From NCBI GenBank assembly GCA_038206765.1, contig JBBRAM010000010.1, positions 62,001-126,000 of the forward strand: 64,000 bases of DNA, read 5' to 3'. A program made the translations under genes and the position numbers. Positions 54,144 to 63,792 of the stretch are shown here, one piece after another. The notes below the pieces were generated by a model. The model was not told the origin of the DNA. It ran no database searches and saw only the letters and a list, made by a program, of their open reading frames with translations. Position 1 is the stretch's first letter. The number at the start of each line of letters is the position of its first letter. The DNA is from UKL13-2 sp038206765. GTDB taxonomy: Bacteria; Pseudomonadota; Gammaproteobacteria; Burkholderiales; Usitatibacteraceae.

Positions 54144-54959
54144 TTATGTCGATCCATCCAACTCTTTCGCCCGCTTCAAACGCCATTCACCGTCAGGCTC
54201 GCCACCGTACACATCTTCTAGTGTGGTTTCTGTTTCTTGTAATTTTGTATCCAGCGCGATGCGGTTATCAAACACAAAGCATTCGCCGTCCCAGTCTTTT
54301 TCGGCATCAGGCATTTCTTTAAAGTAGTTCAAAATGCCGCCTTGCAATTGAAAAACCTCTATGTCCAAATCGCGCATCCAAGCGCTGGTTTTTTCACAGC
54401 GAATGCCGCCGGTGCAATACATCGCGACCCGTTTTCCCTGGGCTTTCCATTCATCGATGTGCGCTTTAACGTATCGGGGGAAGTCCCGGAAATTGGTGAC
54501 ATTCGGATCCACCGCATTTTTAAAACGTCCCAATTTAAACTCGAAGCTATTGCGATTGTCGAGCAGCACCACATCATCTTCCGCAATCAATTTGCGCCAA
54601 TCAGCGGGGCTCACATCGATGCCAGTGTTGCGGGCGTCCACCCCCGAAATCCCCAAAGGCACAATTTCTGGCTTTCGATAAACCTTCATGCGGCCAAATG
54701 GCGGGGTTTTGCATTCGGTGCGTTTAAACACGATGCCGCCAAAGCTTGCATGCGCCGACAGTGCCGCTTGAAATGCGTCGATCTGCGCCGTTGTTCCCGC
54801 CACCATGCCATTAATGCCCTCAGTCGCAACCAAAATCGAGCCAAGCAAATCGGTTGTGATGCTGCGCAGGTATTCGATGACCCCTTCAGGATCGTCGAGT
54901 GGAGCAAATTTATAAAACGCAGTGTGGTGAATGGCTGCAGAATTAAGCGGCGTGTTCAT
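54144..54959 (-). CDS. trhO: tRNA uridine-34 hydroxylase (rhodanese family)
   Basis: A 271-residue protein of the UPF0176/TrhO family that hydroxylates U34 of tRNAs on the way to 5-oxyacetyl- or 5-methoxyuridine. The rhodanese domain (about 120-215) carries Cys182 and Cys188 in YCTGGIRCEKTSAWM, and the N-terminal acylphosphatase-like domain (about 10-95) ends with RMKVYRKPEIV. These residues are all intact. First gene of a likely trhO-pseudouridine synthase-YkuD unit; the first two are both RNA modification enzymes. Confidence 0.95.
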   Translation of the reverse strand: MNTPLNSAAIHHTAFYKFAPLDDPEGVIEYLRSITTDLLGSILVATEGINGMVAGTTAQIDAFQAALSAHASFGGIVFKRTECKTPPFGRMKVYRKPEIVPLGISGVDARNTGIDVSPADWRKLIAEDDVVLLDNRNSFEFKLGRFKNAVDPNVTNFRDFPRYVKAHIDEWKAQGKRVAMYCTGGIRCEKTSAWMRDLDIEVFQLQGGILNYFKEMPDAEKDWDGECFVFDNRIALDTKLQETETTLEDVYGGEPDGEWRLKRAKELDGST

Positions 54960-55371
54960 ATTAATTTTCGCGGTACAAAAAATCCGATCCCGTATTTTCG
55001 CACGAAGCCCCGCTGGGTTGATAGTCGATGAAGCGCTGAGTTCGGTTGACGCTATTTGCTTGAAGAATGAATGCTAAAAGGGCCAAACGCGGCTCCTAGA
55101 CTGCCGTTTGAAGCCAAACGACCCCAAACGGCAGGCCCGGCGGGGTGTTTTTCCAATCCTTGGCCATTGTAAATCTATGATCGTTCAGCGGCTTCCGCCA
55201 TGTCGACGCAGTCAGGGGATTCCCAAGTGCCCAGCCAAATATGCAACAATCTAGACTGGGAGAAAAGCTGTTGCACCAAGATGCAGACTATAAATTTTGC
55301 GAGCCTAACACGTCATCACGAACCGCCGCAAAAATTCGCACAAAACAGAAAGCCATCAGCGGAGACGCAAT
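54960..55371. other. Divergent intergenic region with a strong inverted repeat
   Basis: About 410 bases between trhO and the cyclase gene. It contains the inverted repeat at 55101-55134, a TTTTT run after it (about 55147) and a TATAAA box at 55289-55294 that could serve the cyclase. CCAAACG occurs three times in 50 bases (55083, 55114, 55124). No ORF with a ribosome site was found. Confidence 0.5.
55101..55134 (+). repeat. Perfect 10+10 inverted repeat
   Basis: CTGCCGTTTG and its exact complement CAAACGGCAG are separated by 14 bases. It is followed 12-15 bases later by TGTTTTT. Neither neighbouring gene is transcribed toward it from the left, so it is not an obvious terminator of a known gene; it could be an operator or the end of an unannotated small RNA. 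Confidence 0.55.
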
Positions 55372-57645
55372 ATGAACGCTAAGTTTGATATTAAGAAGAT
55401 ATGGACGAAATATTTTTCGTCGATTAACGTCTTTATCCGCGCCGGGCTGGGCATCGGCATTGTGGGGTTGTTCGTATTGAACTATTCGCTTGGTGAACCC
55501 CTTACGTTTTTTCAGCGGCTTGAATATCAAACATATGACACTCGGCTCCGCGCAACAATGCCAGAGACAATTGATCCGCGCATTGTGATTATCGATATTG
55601 ACGAAAAAAGCTTGTCTGCTGAGGGCCGCTGGCCCTGGGGACGAGACAAAGTTGCAAAGCTAACGCGGCAGTTATTTGAAAGCTACAAAACAAAAGTTGT
55701 CGGCTTCGACGTATTCTTCGCCGAACCCGATACCAGCTCTGGCTTGGCAAAATTAGAGGCGCTGAGCAAAGACACTCTTAAGTCGAACATTGAATTCCAA
55801 GAAAAACTCGCAGAAATTCGTCCATCACTTGATTACGATAAGCTGTTTGCCGATGAAATCGCTAAACACTCCGTTGTTTTATCTTTCGCCCCCAGCAATG
55901 ACCGCAATAGTGAACTGACGAAGCTGGAAATTGGTGTTTTGCCGTCACCTACGTTTTCAACAGCGACATTTAGCGGTAAACCATTCTCAACGCCAAGGTT
56001 TACAGGTTACAGCGCCAATCTGAAAGAGTTTCAAACGGCTGCGTCCGCTACCGGACACATTTTGCCGCTGATTGATTTTGACGGGGTGCTTCGGCGAGTA
56101 CCAACATTTGTTCAGTATAAAGACGCGTACTACGAATCGCTATCTATCGCGACTTACAGGGCTTTCCTTGATAACGAGCCCATCATCGTTAATATGCGCA
56201 AGGACGACGAAGGCGACGGCCGACTTCGGTTGGATAACGTGAGCTTCGGCAAAAAGACTGTCGTCTCCCTTGACGATGACGGCACGGCATTAATTCCCTA
56301 CCGAGGCAGGTCCCCAATGTACCGATATATTTCGGCGACGGATGTCATTCAAGGAAAACTAGCGCCCGGTGAGCTCGACGGAAAAATTGCGTTGGTTGGG
56401 ACATCCGCGGCAGGCTTGTTCGATTTGAGAAACACCCCAGTCGGCGAAATTTATCCTGGGGTTGAGGCGCATGCCAATTTGTTGTCTGGCTATTTGGACA
56501 ACAATATCAAACGCCGTCCCCACTTTGAATTTGCCATCAAAATCTGGATCGTACTGGCGATCGGTATCGCGCTGGCATTCGCATTGGTTAAGCTCAATCC
56601 GCTTTGGTCAACCCTGACTGTCGCGCTGACAGTTTTAGCTTTGATTGGCTTTAATATGTATTGGTGGAGTAATAATCTTGTCCTGCCGCTGGCCATGCCA
56701 CTCCTGCTGATCGGTGCACTTTATCTATTCAACATGGCCTATGGCTTCTTCATCGAAGCGCGCTCCAAGCGCCAAATTACCGGCATCTTCGGGACTTATG
56801 TGCCCAAAGAGTTGGTGGAAGAAATGGCGAAAAATCCGTCCAACTATTCCACCAAAGGTGAAAGCCGCGATATGACGGTGTTGTTTTCGGATATTCGCAA
56901 CTTTACCTCGATCTCTGAAGGCTTATCGCCGACGGAATTGACAGCGATGATGAACGATTACTTGACGGATATGACGCAGACGATTCAGACGCAGCGCGGC
57001 ACGATTGATAAATATATTGGTGACGCAATCATGGCGTTTTGGGGTGCGCCGGTCAGCGATGAAAAACACGCCGAACATGCGCTGCTGTCGGCGTTGGCGA
57101 TGCAAAAACGGATCAAAGAAATTGCGCCCGCTTACATCAAGCGCGGCTGGCCAAAATTGGAAATCGGTGTGGGCTTGAATTGCGGCGTGATGAACGTCGG
57201 CGACATGGGTTCGACGTTTCGACGTGCCTACACCGTGATGGGCGATGCCGTAAATTTGGCTGCGCGTTTGGAAGGCCAAACCAAGGAATACGGCGTCGGC
57301 ATTTTGGTGTCAGAAAACATCGTGAACGCAGTGCCAAGCGTCGTCTATCGCGAGCTGGATCGGATTCGTGTGAAGGGAAAGCTTGAGCCGATTAGCATTT
57401 ATGAACCCGTGGGCATGAAAGGTGAAATCGTTGAGCAGCTGCTGAACGAGATTGATCGCTTCCACCGTGCGCTGGATCGTTATAAAGAGCAGCGCTGGGA
57501 CGATGCTGAACAAATATTGACTGCCCTGTTACACGCCGATCCTTCGCGCAAAGCGTACAAGGTTTATTTGCAGCGTATTGCTAATTTCAAAATAAACCCG
57601 CCAGGCAAAAATTGGGATGGCGTGTTTGTCGCAACCACGAAGTAG
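55372..57645 (+). CDS. CHASE2-domain class III adenylate cyclase
   Basis: A 757-residue membrane receptor. An N-terminal membrane segment (about 18-38) is followed by an extracytoplasmic CHASE2 domain (about 50-375: VIIDIDEKSLSAEGRWPWGR, VVGFDVFFAEPD, GKIALVGTSAAGLFDLRNTP), three closely spaced membrane helices (about 388-465) and a C-terminal cyclase domain. The metal Asp residues are Asp507 (LFSDIRNF) and Asp551 (IGDAIMAFW), with the ATP-selecting Lys547 just before. NLAARLE near 625 supplies the transition-state residues, so it should make cAMP. GGAGA precedes the ATG. Its sensor domain is of the same class as that of the kinase at 59034. Confidence 0.93.
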   Translation: MNAKFDIKKIWTKYFSSINVFIRAGLGIGIVGLFVLNYSLGEPLTFFQRLEYQTYDTRLRATMPETIDPRIVIIDIDEKSLSAEGRWPWGRDKVAKLTRQLFESYKTKVVGFDVFFAEPDTSSGLAKLEALSKDTLKSNIEFQEKLAEIRPSLDYDKLFADEIAKHSVVLSFAPSNDRNSELTKLEIGVLPSPTFSTATFSGKPFSTPRFTGYSANLKEFQTAASATGHILPLIDFDGVLRRVPTFVQYKDAYYESLSIATYRAFLDNEPIIVNMRKDDEGDGRLRLDNVSFGKKTVVSLDDDGTALIPYRGRSPMYRYISATDVIQGKLAPGELDGKIALVGTSAAGLFDLRNTPVGEIYPGVEAHANLLSGYLDNNIKRRPHFEFAIKIWIVLAIGIALAFALVKLNPLWSTLTVALTVLALIGFNMYWWSNNLVLPLAMPLLLIGALYLFNMAYGFFIEARSKRQITGIFGTYVPKELVEEMAKNPSNYSTKGESRDMTVLFSDIRNFTSISEGLSPTELTAMMNDYLTDMTQTIQTQRGTIDKYIGDAIMAFWGAPVSDEKHAEHALLSALAMQKRIKEIAPAYIKRGWPKLEIGVGLNCGVMNVGDMGSTFRRAYTVMGDAVNLAARLEGQTKEYGVGILVSENIVNAVPSVVYRELDRIRVKGKLEPISIYEPVGMKGEIVEQLLNEIDRFHRALDRYKEQRWDDAEQILTALLHADPSRKAYKVYLQRIANFKINPPGKNWDGVFVATTK

Positions 57646-57800
57646 TTATCTAACCACAGCAAAGTGATTCTTGAAAACATGGTGGCTGGGTTAGGGTGAG
57701 GGAAGCGCCGAACGAAGCTTCGAGCGCATTAGAGTGCGTGGAACAAGCGCGGCAGTATTTTCCTCACGCCTAAAGCCTCACCTCCTGAGCCCCACCCCGT

Positions 57801-57908
57801 TCATCCCTCAGCCCTGCCCCCACACCTCTGATCCCTCCTACCCCTCGTCCCTTCACCCTTCACCCCTCACCCTTCACTCCTCATCCCTCAATCCTCAATC
57901 CTCACTCC
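57801..57908 (-). repeat. Heptanucleotide tandem repeat array (TCAYYCY on the + strand)
   Basis: From 57853 to 57908 eight perfectly phased 7-base units follow each other: TCACCCT, TCACCCC, TCACCCT, TCACTCC, TCATCCC, TCAATCC, TCAATCC, TCACTCC. Seven weaker units in nearly the same phase run back to 57801. On the - strand the units read as purine-rich GGRRTGA. The array ends 7 bases before the ATG of the hydrolase gene and would lie in its leader. Confidence 0.85.
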
Positions 57909-57914
57909 TAACCG

Positions 57915-58964
57915 ATGATCAACTACCCTCACCTCACCCCGCCAGCACCCGGCGAATCGATTCTGGTTGCGCCCGGCATTTACTGGATACGGATGCCGTT
58001 ACCATTTAAGTTGGATCATATTAATTTATGGCTGCTTGAAGATAACGGCGGAGAAACCGGTGATGGATGGACCATCGTGGATACCGGCTACGGCATCGAC
58101 ACCACGCATGCGCTCTGGGAACGGCATTTTGTTGAGACCATGCGCGGCCTGCCAGTAAAGCGGATTATTGTGACGCACTATCATCCCGATCATGTCGGCT
58201 GTGCAGCTTGGCTCCACGAGCGCACCGGTGCTGCCTTGTGGATGACCGCAACAGAATATTTGTCGGCACATGCTGCCGTTGAGGATACGGCGGGCTTTGA
58301 TAACGCCAATTCAGCGCAGCTTTTTTTAGCACACGGGCTCGCAAAGATTCGCCCAGATTTTGCAGCAGCACAGAATGAGCGCAGTGGCGGCTACAAACGC
58401 GGCGTACCGAGCGTTCCCAAGCAATTTAATCGCATAATGGCCGGCGATTCCCTTCGCATCGGCCATCGCGAATGGCGCGTTATCACAGCATTTGGCCACG
58501 CGCCTGAACACGCGACGCTGTTTTCAGCAGACGATAACGTGCTGATTTCTGGCGATCAGGTGTTACCGCGCATCACCACCAACGTTGGGGTATGGGGAAA
58601 TCAACCAGAGGCAAATCCGCTCAAACAGTTTCTAGACAGTAATCAACAATTCTTGTCGTTGCCTGCTGCGACGCTGGTGTTGCCGTCTCATGATCGGGTG
58701 TTCAACGGATTGCACGAGCGCATCAGCGAATTGGCAAACCACCACGAGGCGCGGCTGCTTGATTTATTGTCCGCCATTCATGAACCGAAATCAGCCGCCG
58801 AGATTTTGCCGGTGCTATTTAAACGCGAGCTCGACAATCACCAACTTGTGTTTGCGATCGGGGAGGCGATCGCGCATTTACATTTTCTTTGGTTTGCGGG
58901 GCGTGCCAAACGTAGCAAAAACGCGGATGGTGTTTTCCTGTTTCAGGCGGTTCCCCGGTTGTAG
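57915..58964 (+). CDS. Metallo-beta-lactamase-fold hydrolase
   Basis: A 349-residue protein. Zinc-binding motif THYHPDHVG (about 95-103), then downstream metal ligands in FGHAPEHA and ISGDQVLPRITTNVGV. The C-terminal 80 residues form a winged-helix-like extension as in LACTB2-type enzymes. Substrates of this class range from acyl thioesters to nucleic acids; the layout is similar to LACTB2/MBLAC2 enzymes found with fatty-acid genes. The leader is the pyrimidine-rich heptamer array and has no Shine-Dalgarno site. It converges on the CHASE2 kinase gene. Confidence 0.85.
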   Translation: MINYPHLTPPAPGESILVAPGIYWIRMPLPFKLDHINLWLLEDNGGETGDGWTIVDTGYGIDTTHALWERHFVETMRGLPVKRIIVTHYHPDHVGCAAWLHERTGAALWMTATEYLSAHAAVEDTAGFDNANSAQLFLAHGLAKIRPDFAAAQNERSGGYKRGVPSVPKQFNRIMAGDSLRIGHREWRVITAFGHAPEHATLFSADDNVLISGDQVLPRITTNVGVWGNQPEANPLKQFLDSNQQFLSLPAATLVLPSHDRVFNGLHERISELANHHEARLLDLLSAIHEPKSAAEILPVLFKRELDNHQLVFAIGEAIAHLHFLWFAGRAKRSKNADGVFLFQAVPRL

Positions 58965-59033
58965 TAAATACTCCGGAACATCCGGGGACATCCTAAAATA
59001 CAAGCATCGACCAAGCACTAATCCACTAGTCCA

Positions 59034-61538
59034 TTACTCCGCAGGCGCTTCGATCATGGGCAATTTCACGGTGAACGTTGTACCACGCTTATCGCCTTGA
59101 AATGCGGCCGCTTTGCTCGACACCGCGATGGTGCCGCCATGACGCAACACCACCGTTTTGACAAAGACCAGTCCTAAACCAATACCATCCTCTTCCGGCT
59201 GGCCTTCTTGCCGAATCCGCGCGAAGCGGGTGAACAACTTGTTCGCATCAGCATCGGCAATTCCATAGCCCTGATCGATGATGTCAACAAACCACATGGG
59301 TGGTATGGCGCGATTCAAGCTCAAACGACAGGTCACGGTGGTCTCAGGCGGGCTGTATTTGATTGCGTTTGAGAGCAGATTCATCAAGACACGGGTGAGC
59401 AGATCACGGTCTCCATTTACCCACGCCTCAGCAGCGGGCATATCGTTAATGATCTTGATATTTTTAGCCGAGGCCAACGTCCAGGCTTCCTCGGTAGCAT
59501 CAAGCAGGAGCTCGCTCAAATCTAGCGGCTCGAAATCTTGCGGCTTGGATCGCTCCGCTTTGGCGAGACGCAAAAAATCATCCGCCAACGTGAGTGTGCG
59601 GCGTGCATAGCGGCCGATACGGTCATTCAGCTTTTCGCTCGGCATGCTGCTCGGGTCTTCGCGCTGCATCTCCAGCAAGGTCAAAATTGAGGCTTGCGGG
59701 GAGCGCATATCGTGCGACAAAAACCGTAGCGCTTCGTCACGACGGCGCTCGGATTCCCGCAGTGGTGAAATATCAGTAAGGGTTACAATCGTTGCCGTAT
59801 GTAAACCGGTGTCGGAAAACGACGGCGCAATTTGCACCAAAAATTCACGATCGTCGTCGCCACTCGCCTCTACCGTAATGGCCCGGGTGTCATCGGCCAC
59901 ATTGGCCCAAAGTCCGCGCCAGTCGCGGCTTTCGTGATGTTGGATTGTGGACATGAGTTCAAAAACATCACGGCCTTCAAGCGGTTGTTGCTTAGGTTCG
60001 TTAGGCGTTGATGCGATAGCGATTCCAAACATTTTGTCCGCGCTGGTGTTAGCCAACAAGACATTGCCGTTGAAGTCCGTCACGAGGGCCGCCTCAGGCA
60101 AGCTCTCCAACGAATTCACGACAAAGCGGTTTAGACTCCGCAATCGGTGTGTTGCCGCTCGCAGCGCGGCGATACGCCGCTCCACTACGTCGGGGACAAA
60201 CACATTAGCTGAATGCGATGTTTGCGCCGCGCGCTGCGGAATCAATAGTGGCGCGCCTTGCGGTGCAATCACGCGCGCCGCCTCGGGTGTAAACACGCTG
60301 GGCTCTCTCTCAAGCGCTAGCAGCTCTTCGTTTAAGTAATTTTGGGTGGCTTCCAATTTGCGCCAACTCCAAAGCGGATAAGCCAAGACGATACACAGCA
60401 GCAACGGAACAGGCGGCAGCCAAACCGAGCCGTAGCGGAAGAGCATCAAAACCGCAATGAATACCGCTACGCTAAGCGACGCCGTGAGTGCAATCGCCTG
60501 CCGCGGCGTGAGCCACAAATAGGAGAGTAACAGCAGCAAGATGGCCGCCACGGTCAACGATGCCGCAGCCCGTTTCGACATGATGCGAAGATTAATTCCT
60601 TGGCGCAAGCCTTGGAGCACATTAGCGTGAATTTCAATCCCCGACATGGCGCGATCAAGTCCCGAGACCGGCGTTGGAAATTCATCACCTGAGCCGCCGG
60701 CTGTCATGCCGACTAGTACGATTTTGTCTTTGAACATAGCTGCCGGATAGTCGCCGCTCAATACTGAAAAATACGGCAGCGGCACAAAATGCCCTGGGGG
60801 CCCTGCGTAAGGAATTAAATAAGCATGATCGGTAGCCCATATTGCACCGCGTCGAACAGCCTGTTTGCCTGCCGCGCTCGCTTTGGTCGAAGGAGCGGGT
60901 TCACCGGGTAGCGCCGTTCGCGACGACCATAAATCGGGCTCTGCGACCGACAAGACCGCCAACGCCAACAAGTCGTAGCGAGGGATGGTCATCCCAGCAC
61001 GCAAAAAAGCTTGGCGCACCACGCCATCGGTATCAAGCTGCGGCGCGATATGCCCCAGCCTCGCGGCACCATTGGTAAAAGCCGCGATAGGTTCCGATTC
61101 GCCGGACAACCCATCGACACTAACGCGGGCGGTAACAGGCAACACCAAGCGGTGATTACGAGAAATAGACGCCGCAAGGACTTCGTCACTCACCGGATCG
61201 CGCTGGTCGGGTTCTGACAAAATCACATCGAGAGCCACTGCTTTAGCGCCCGCTTCGGTGAGGCGATCAATCAATGTTGCGTGAATATTGCGCCGCCACG
61301 GCCAGCGGCCAATTTGCCGAAGGCTTTCCTCGTCGATACCGATAATCACAATATCTTGCTGAACTGGGCGCTGCCAGAGCGCGAGCGCTTGGTCATAGAG
61401 CGCTTGGTCAAGCCTTGAAAACCAGTCGCCGCGCATGGCGACCAGCGCTGTTGTGGAGAGGAAAAATGCGATGATCAACCACTCGCGAATCACCGGATGG
61501 CGCAGCGTGTTCAGCAGATTGGTCTTATCGAGGCGCAT
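59034..61538 (-). CDS. CHASE2-domain sensor histidine kinase
   Basis: An 834-residue hybrid of an extracytoplasmic CHASE2 sensor (about 40-325: IVIIGIDEESLRQIGRWPWR, FKDKIVLVGMTAGGSGDEFPTP), three membrane helices (about 335-390), a PAS domain (about 480-590), and a transmitter. The phospho-acceptor His (about residue 608) is in FLSHDMRSPQ, and the ATPase domain has LMNLLSNAIKYSP, DQGYGIADAD and GIGLGLVF. It should phosphorylate the OmpR-type regulator whose gene ends at 63793. ATG at 61538 is taken instead of a TTG one codon earlier. It lies 118 bases behind the LysM-FecR gene on the same strand. Confidence 0.93.
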   Translation of the reverse strand: MRLDKTNLLNTLRHPVIREWLIIAFFLSTTALVAMRGDWFSRLDQALYDQALALWQRPVQQDIVIIGIDEESLRQIGRWPWRRNIHATLIDRLTEAGAKAVALDVILSEPDQRDPVSDEVLAASISRNHRLVLPVTARVSVDGLSGESEPIAAFTNGAARLGHIAPQLDTDGVVRQAFLRAGMTIPRYDLLALAVLSVAEPDLWSSRTALPGEPAPSTKASAAGKQAVRRGAIWATDHAYLIPYAGPPGHFVPLPYFSVLSGDYPAAMFKDKIVLVGMTAGGSGDEFPTPVSGLDRAMSGIEIHANVLQGLRQGINLRIMSKRAAASLTVAAILLLLLSYLWLTPRQAIALTASLSVAVFIAVLMLFRYGSVWLPPVPLLLCIVLAYPLWSWRKLEATQNYLNEELLALEREPSVFTPEAARVIAPQGAPLLIPQRAAQTSHSANVFVPDVVERRIAALRAATHRLRSLNRFVVNSLESLPEAALVTDFNGNVLLANTSADKMFGIAIASTPNEPKQQPLEGRDVFELMSTIQHHESRDWRGLWANVADDTRAITVEASGDDDREFLVQIAPSFSDTGLHTATIVTLTDISPLRESERRRDEALRFLSHDMRSPQASILTLLEMQREDPSSMPSEKLNDRIGRYARRTLTLADDFLRLAKAERSKPQDFEPLDLSELLLDATEEAWTLASAKNIKIINDMPAAEAWVNGDRDLLTRVLMNLLSNAIKYSPPETTVTCRLSLNRAIPPMWFVDIIDQGYGIADADANKLFTRFARIRQEGQPEEDGIGLGLVFVKTVVLRHGGTIAVSSKAAAFQGDKRGTTFTVKLPMIEAPAE

Positions 61539-61656
61539 CAATCAGAAGGCATCAGACGGACCGTGCGACACGGATCATGCACTTCGCGAGACTGCCGCGA
61601 AGACATGAGTGGCGCGCGGAAAACCCCAATTCGCAGTCATACTTGGCGGTATAAAT

Positions 61657-63447
61657 CTACAAGCCGAGTATTGGCAAACCAAACATTAGCAACCACCACT
61701 GCGATGCGTAGACTTCTACCTGCTGTGTTTCGCTCCATGGCCCTTTGAATCCAGCGCTCTGGCCAGCTTGAACAGCCGAATGTACGGCGCTGGCTGATTT
61801 TTCAGCATTCGGGTTCAGCGGCGGATCAACTGCGCGTACGCGGATGTAATAAACATTTTTGCTTAAACCATCCGCCGTGACCTCGGGCTTATCGACAACG
61901 CGGTCAATCACGATGTCGGTAAAACGATCGTTACGCGAAAGCTGGAACTGGTAAAACTGGCCACCGGATTGACCGGAATCCTTCACACCACCCCATGAAA
62001 AACGCGCTTCATTGCCCTTGACGAGCGGAACAGCAAGAATTGCTTTCACATCACGCGCGGTAAAAGCTTGTGCCTCACTAAATGGACCCATGTCGCCGTT
62101 AGCGCGAACACTAGCAACCCGCCATTGATATTGGCCAGGCGTTAACCCAGCATCCAGCGAAAAGGCCGTGCCTGCGATGACACGCTTGTCGATCAGCGGC
62201 GCAAAAAATTGAGATTTTCCATCACGATCAAGCTGACGATCAATCTGAATCTGATAGGCAAGAGCCTCTTTGGTTTCGGCCCATTCAAACCGGCCCTGCC
62301 CTGCCGGAACCTGCGCGTTGGGCGCGGGTGTTGCTAGAAACGGCGGAACCGGGGTCGCACGTACCTCAAGCGTTTTAACGGCATCGTTGCCCTCCAAGCC
62401 ATTCTCATCGATGCCGCGAATACGGAAATACAATTTGCCGTCCGGCAACGCGGCCATCTCAATAATCGGCGCCGTTGCTTGTGCATCCGCAATCAGATTA
62501 TTGAAGTTCGCATCGGTGGCTACTTGGCCGCGATAGCCGCGTGCCATCGCAATCGCAGGAAATTGAAAACGCGTTTTGGCTGTTGACGTTGACGCGGCAA
62601 TGCCACTTAAATCGGGTGCTGGCAACAAGGCAATTGGCGCCGATGGCGGTTTTCCGGCTTCAACAACAGACCCAAAGCCCGCCGGCAGTGAGAGGAGCTT
62701 CGACTGCCCGCTCGATGCCACAGCGACAGCCCCTTCTACCACCTCACTCAATGCACGTGTGCCGGCCTCATCGCCACCAACCCGAAACACCGTTCCGCGC
62801 ACGCCCATGTTCGAGGTTGGCGTGCGAATTTCGTAGCGGCTGCTCGGCCCTTTTTGCTTGGCAACCGTGGTTTCCACGCGGCCCGATTCAAGCCTCACGA
62901 CCGTATCCGCCACGCCGCCGGTGTTGGCCAACTGGCGCGCGTTTTCAAGTTGAATCGACGACTTGGATTGCACTTTTAAAATCGATCCATCCGCCAAGCG
63001 AATACTGATAAATCCATCGTCGCCTGTTTTTAATTTATCACCTTCTTTGACCGCACTGCCAAGTGCCAAGGGGCCGCTACTCGCGGTCACTTTGCCCTGC
63101 ACCGCGATCACTTCTGCGTTCGCGAGCTCGGTGCGCATTTGCGAAACCGGCATACGAATTCGCGTGCCGACGGGTATCAGGTTTGGATTATCCACCTGAT
63201 TGATTTTTTGCAGCGCTTGCCAGTTCTGTTTTTTAATCAAAAAGCGATTGGCAATTTTGATGAGCGAATCACCTGGCCCGGCGATGTGCGTATAAAAGCG
63301 CTCTTCGGCTTGGCTGCTATTGCTAAGCAACAATATGCTCAACAATAGTCCAAAACCAAGGTTAAAAGAGCCAGCGAAAAAATTTGTGGCGGCAATGCGG
63401 CACTTGGACAGCGGCATCGCTATTGGGGCGGGCGTAAATTTGAGCAT
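61657..63447 (-). CDS. Secreted LysM-FecR domain protein
   Basis: A 596-residue protein. The start at 63447 is chosen for AGAGAT close before the ATG. A signal peptide (to about residue 47, NSSQA) is followed by a LysM domain (about 52-100: YTHIAGPGDSLIKIANRFL), which binds peptidoglycan, then a FecR domain (about 115-225: GDKLKTGDDGFISIRLADGSIL, RTPTSNMGVRGTVFRVGG). The C-terminal half consists of repeated Ig/fibronectin-like beta modules (for example RFEWAETKEALAYQIQIDR and ARFSWGG). It is placed between response regulator and CHASE2 kinase; this arrangement suggests that it is a partner or ligand-binding subunit of the kinase. Confidence 0.87.
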   Translation of the reverse strand: MLKFTPAPIAMPLSKCRIAATNFFAGSFNLGFGLLLSILLLSNSSQAEERFYTHIAGPGDSLIKIANRFLIKKQNWQALQKINQVDNPNLIPVGTRIRMPVSQMRTELANAEVIAVQGKVTASSGPLALGSAVKEGDKLKTGDDGFISIRLADGSILKVQSKSSIQLENARQLANTGGVADTVVRLESGRVETTVAKQKGPSSRYEIRTPTSNMGVRGTVFRVGGDEAGTRALSEVVEGAVAVASSGQSKLLSLPAGFGSVVEAGKPPSAPIALLPAPDLSGIAASTSTAKTRFQFPAIAMARGYRGQVATDANFNNLIADAQATAPIIEMAALPDGKLYFRIRGIDENGLEGNDAVKTLEVRATPVPPFLATPAPNAQVPAGQGRFEWAETKEALAYQIQIDRQLDRDGKSQFFAPLIDKRVIAGTAFSLDAGLTPGQYQWRVASVRANGDMGPFSEAQAFTARDVKAILAVPLVKGNEARFSWGGVKDSGQSGGQFYQFQLSRNDRFTDIVIDRVVDKPEVTADGLSKNVYYIRVRAVDPPLNPNAEKSASAVHSAVQAGQSAGFKGPWSETQQVEVYASQWWLLMFGLPILGL

Positions 63448-63792
63448 TACGATCTCTTTGAAAAGTATCTCTGGGGAATCGATTATCGTCTGGCATGCTT
63501 TAGCCGACCGCAGTAATGCAGATCGCGGAGGCCGCACACAGCCACTGCGAATTAAGGCACAAAATTGGTGCCCACACTCGTTTTTGACAAAAAATCACAT
63601 TAGCAGTATTTTGGTTGTCGTGGCGCTAGGTTAGCGACGGGCGTTTCAAAGGCAGCAATGGAATAACTTCAATGCCGCCGAGGCACGGCTACAACGCCTG
63701 CACGAGGCCGTGTATTTGCCTGCCAATCCGGGCCTACGCCTTACTCATCACGGAACAAGCTTTAAGCGTGCTTTGAACTTGTTTTAAGAAAC
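63448..63792. other. Intergenic region with no recognised gene
   Basis: About 345 bases between the response regulator stop and the LysM-FecR start, both on the - strand. It must contain either a promoter or a long operon spacer. No ORF with a ribosome site, no terminator hairpin and no repeat were seen. Confidence 0.5.

Noticed and set aside
54342..55031. 229-codon + strand open frame
   Set aside because: Antisense to trhO; low-complexity His/Arg/Ile composition typical of a shadow frame.
57776..57910. CRISPR array
   Set aside because: The repeat unit is only 7 bases with no spacers and no cas genes nearby; it is a simple tandem repeat.
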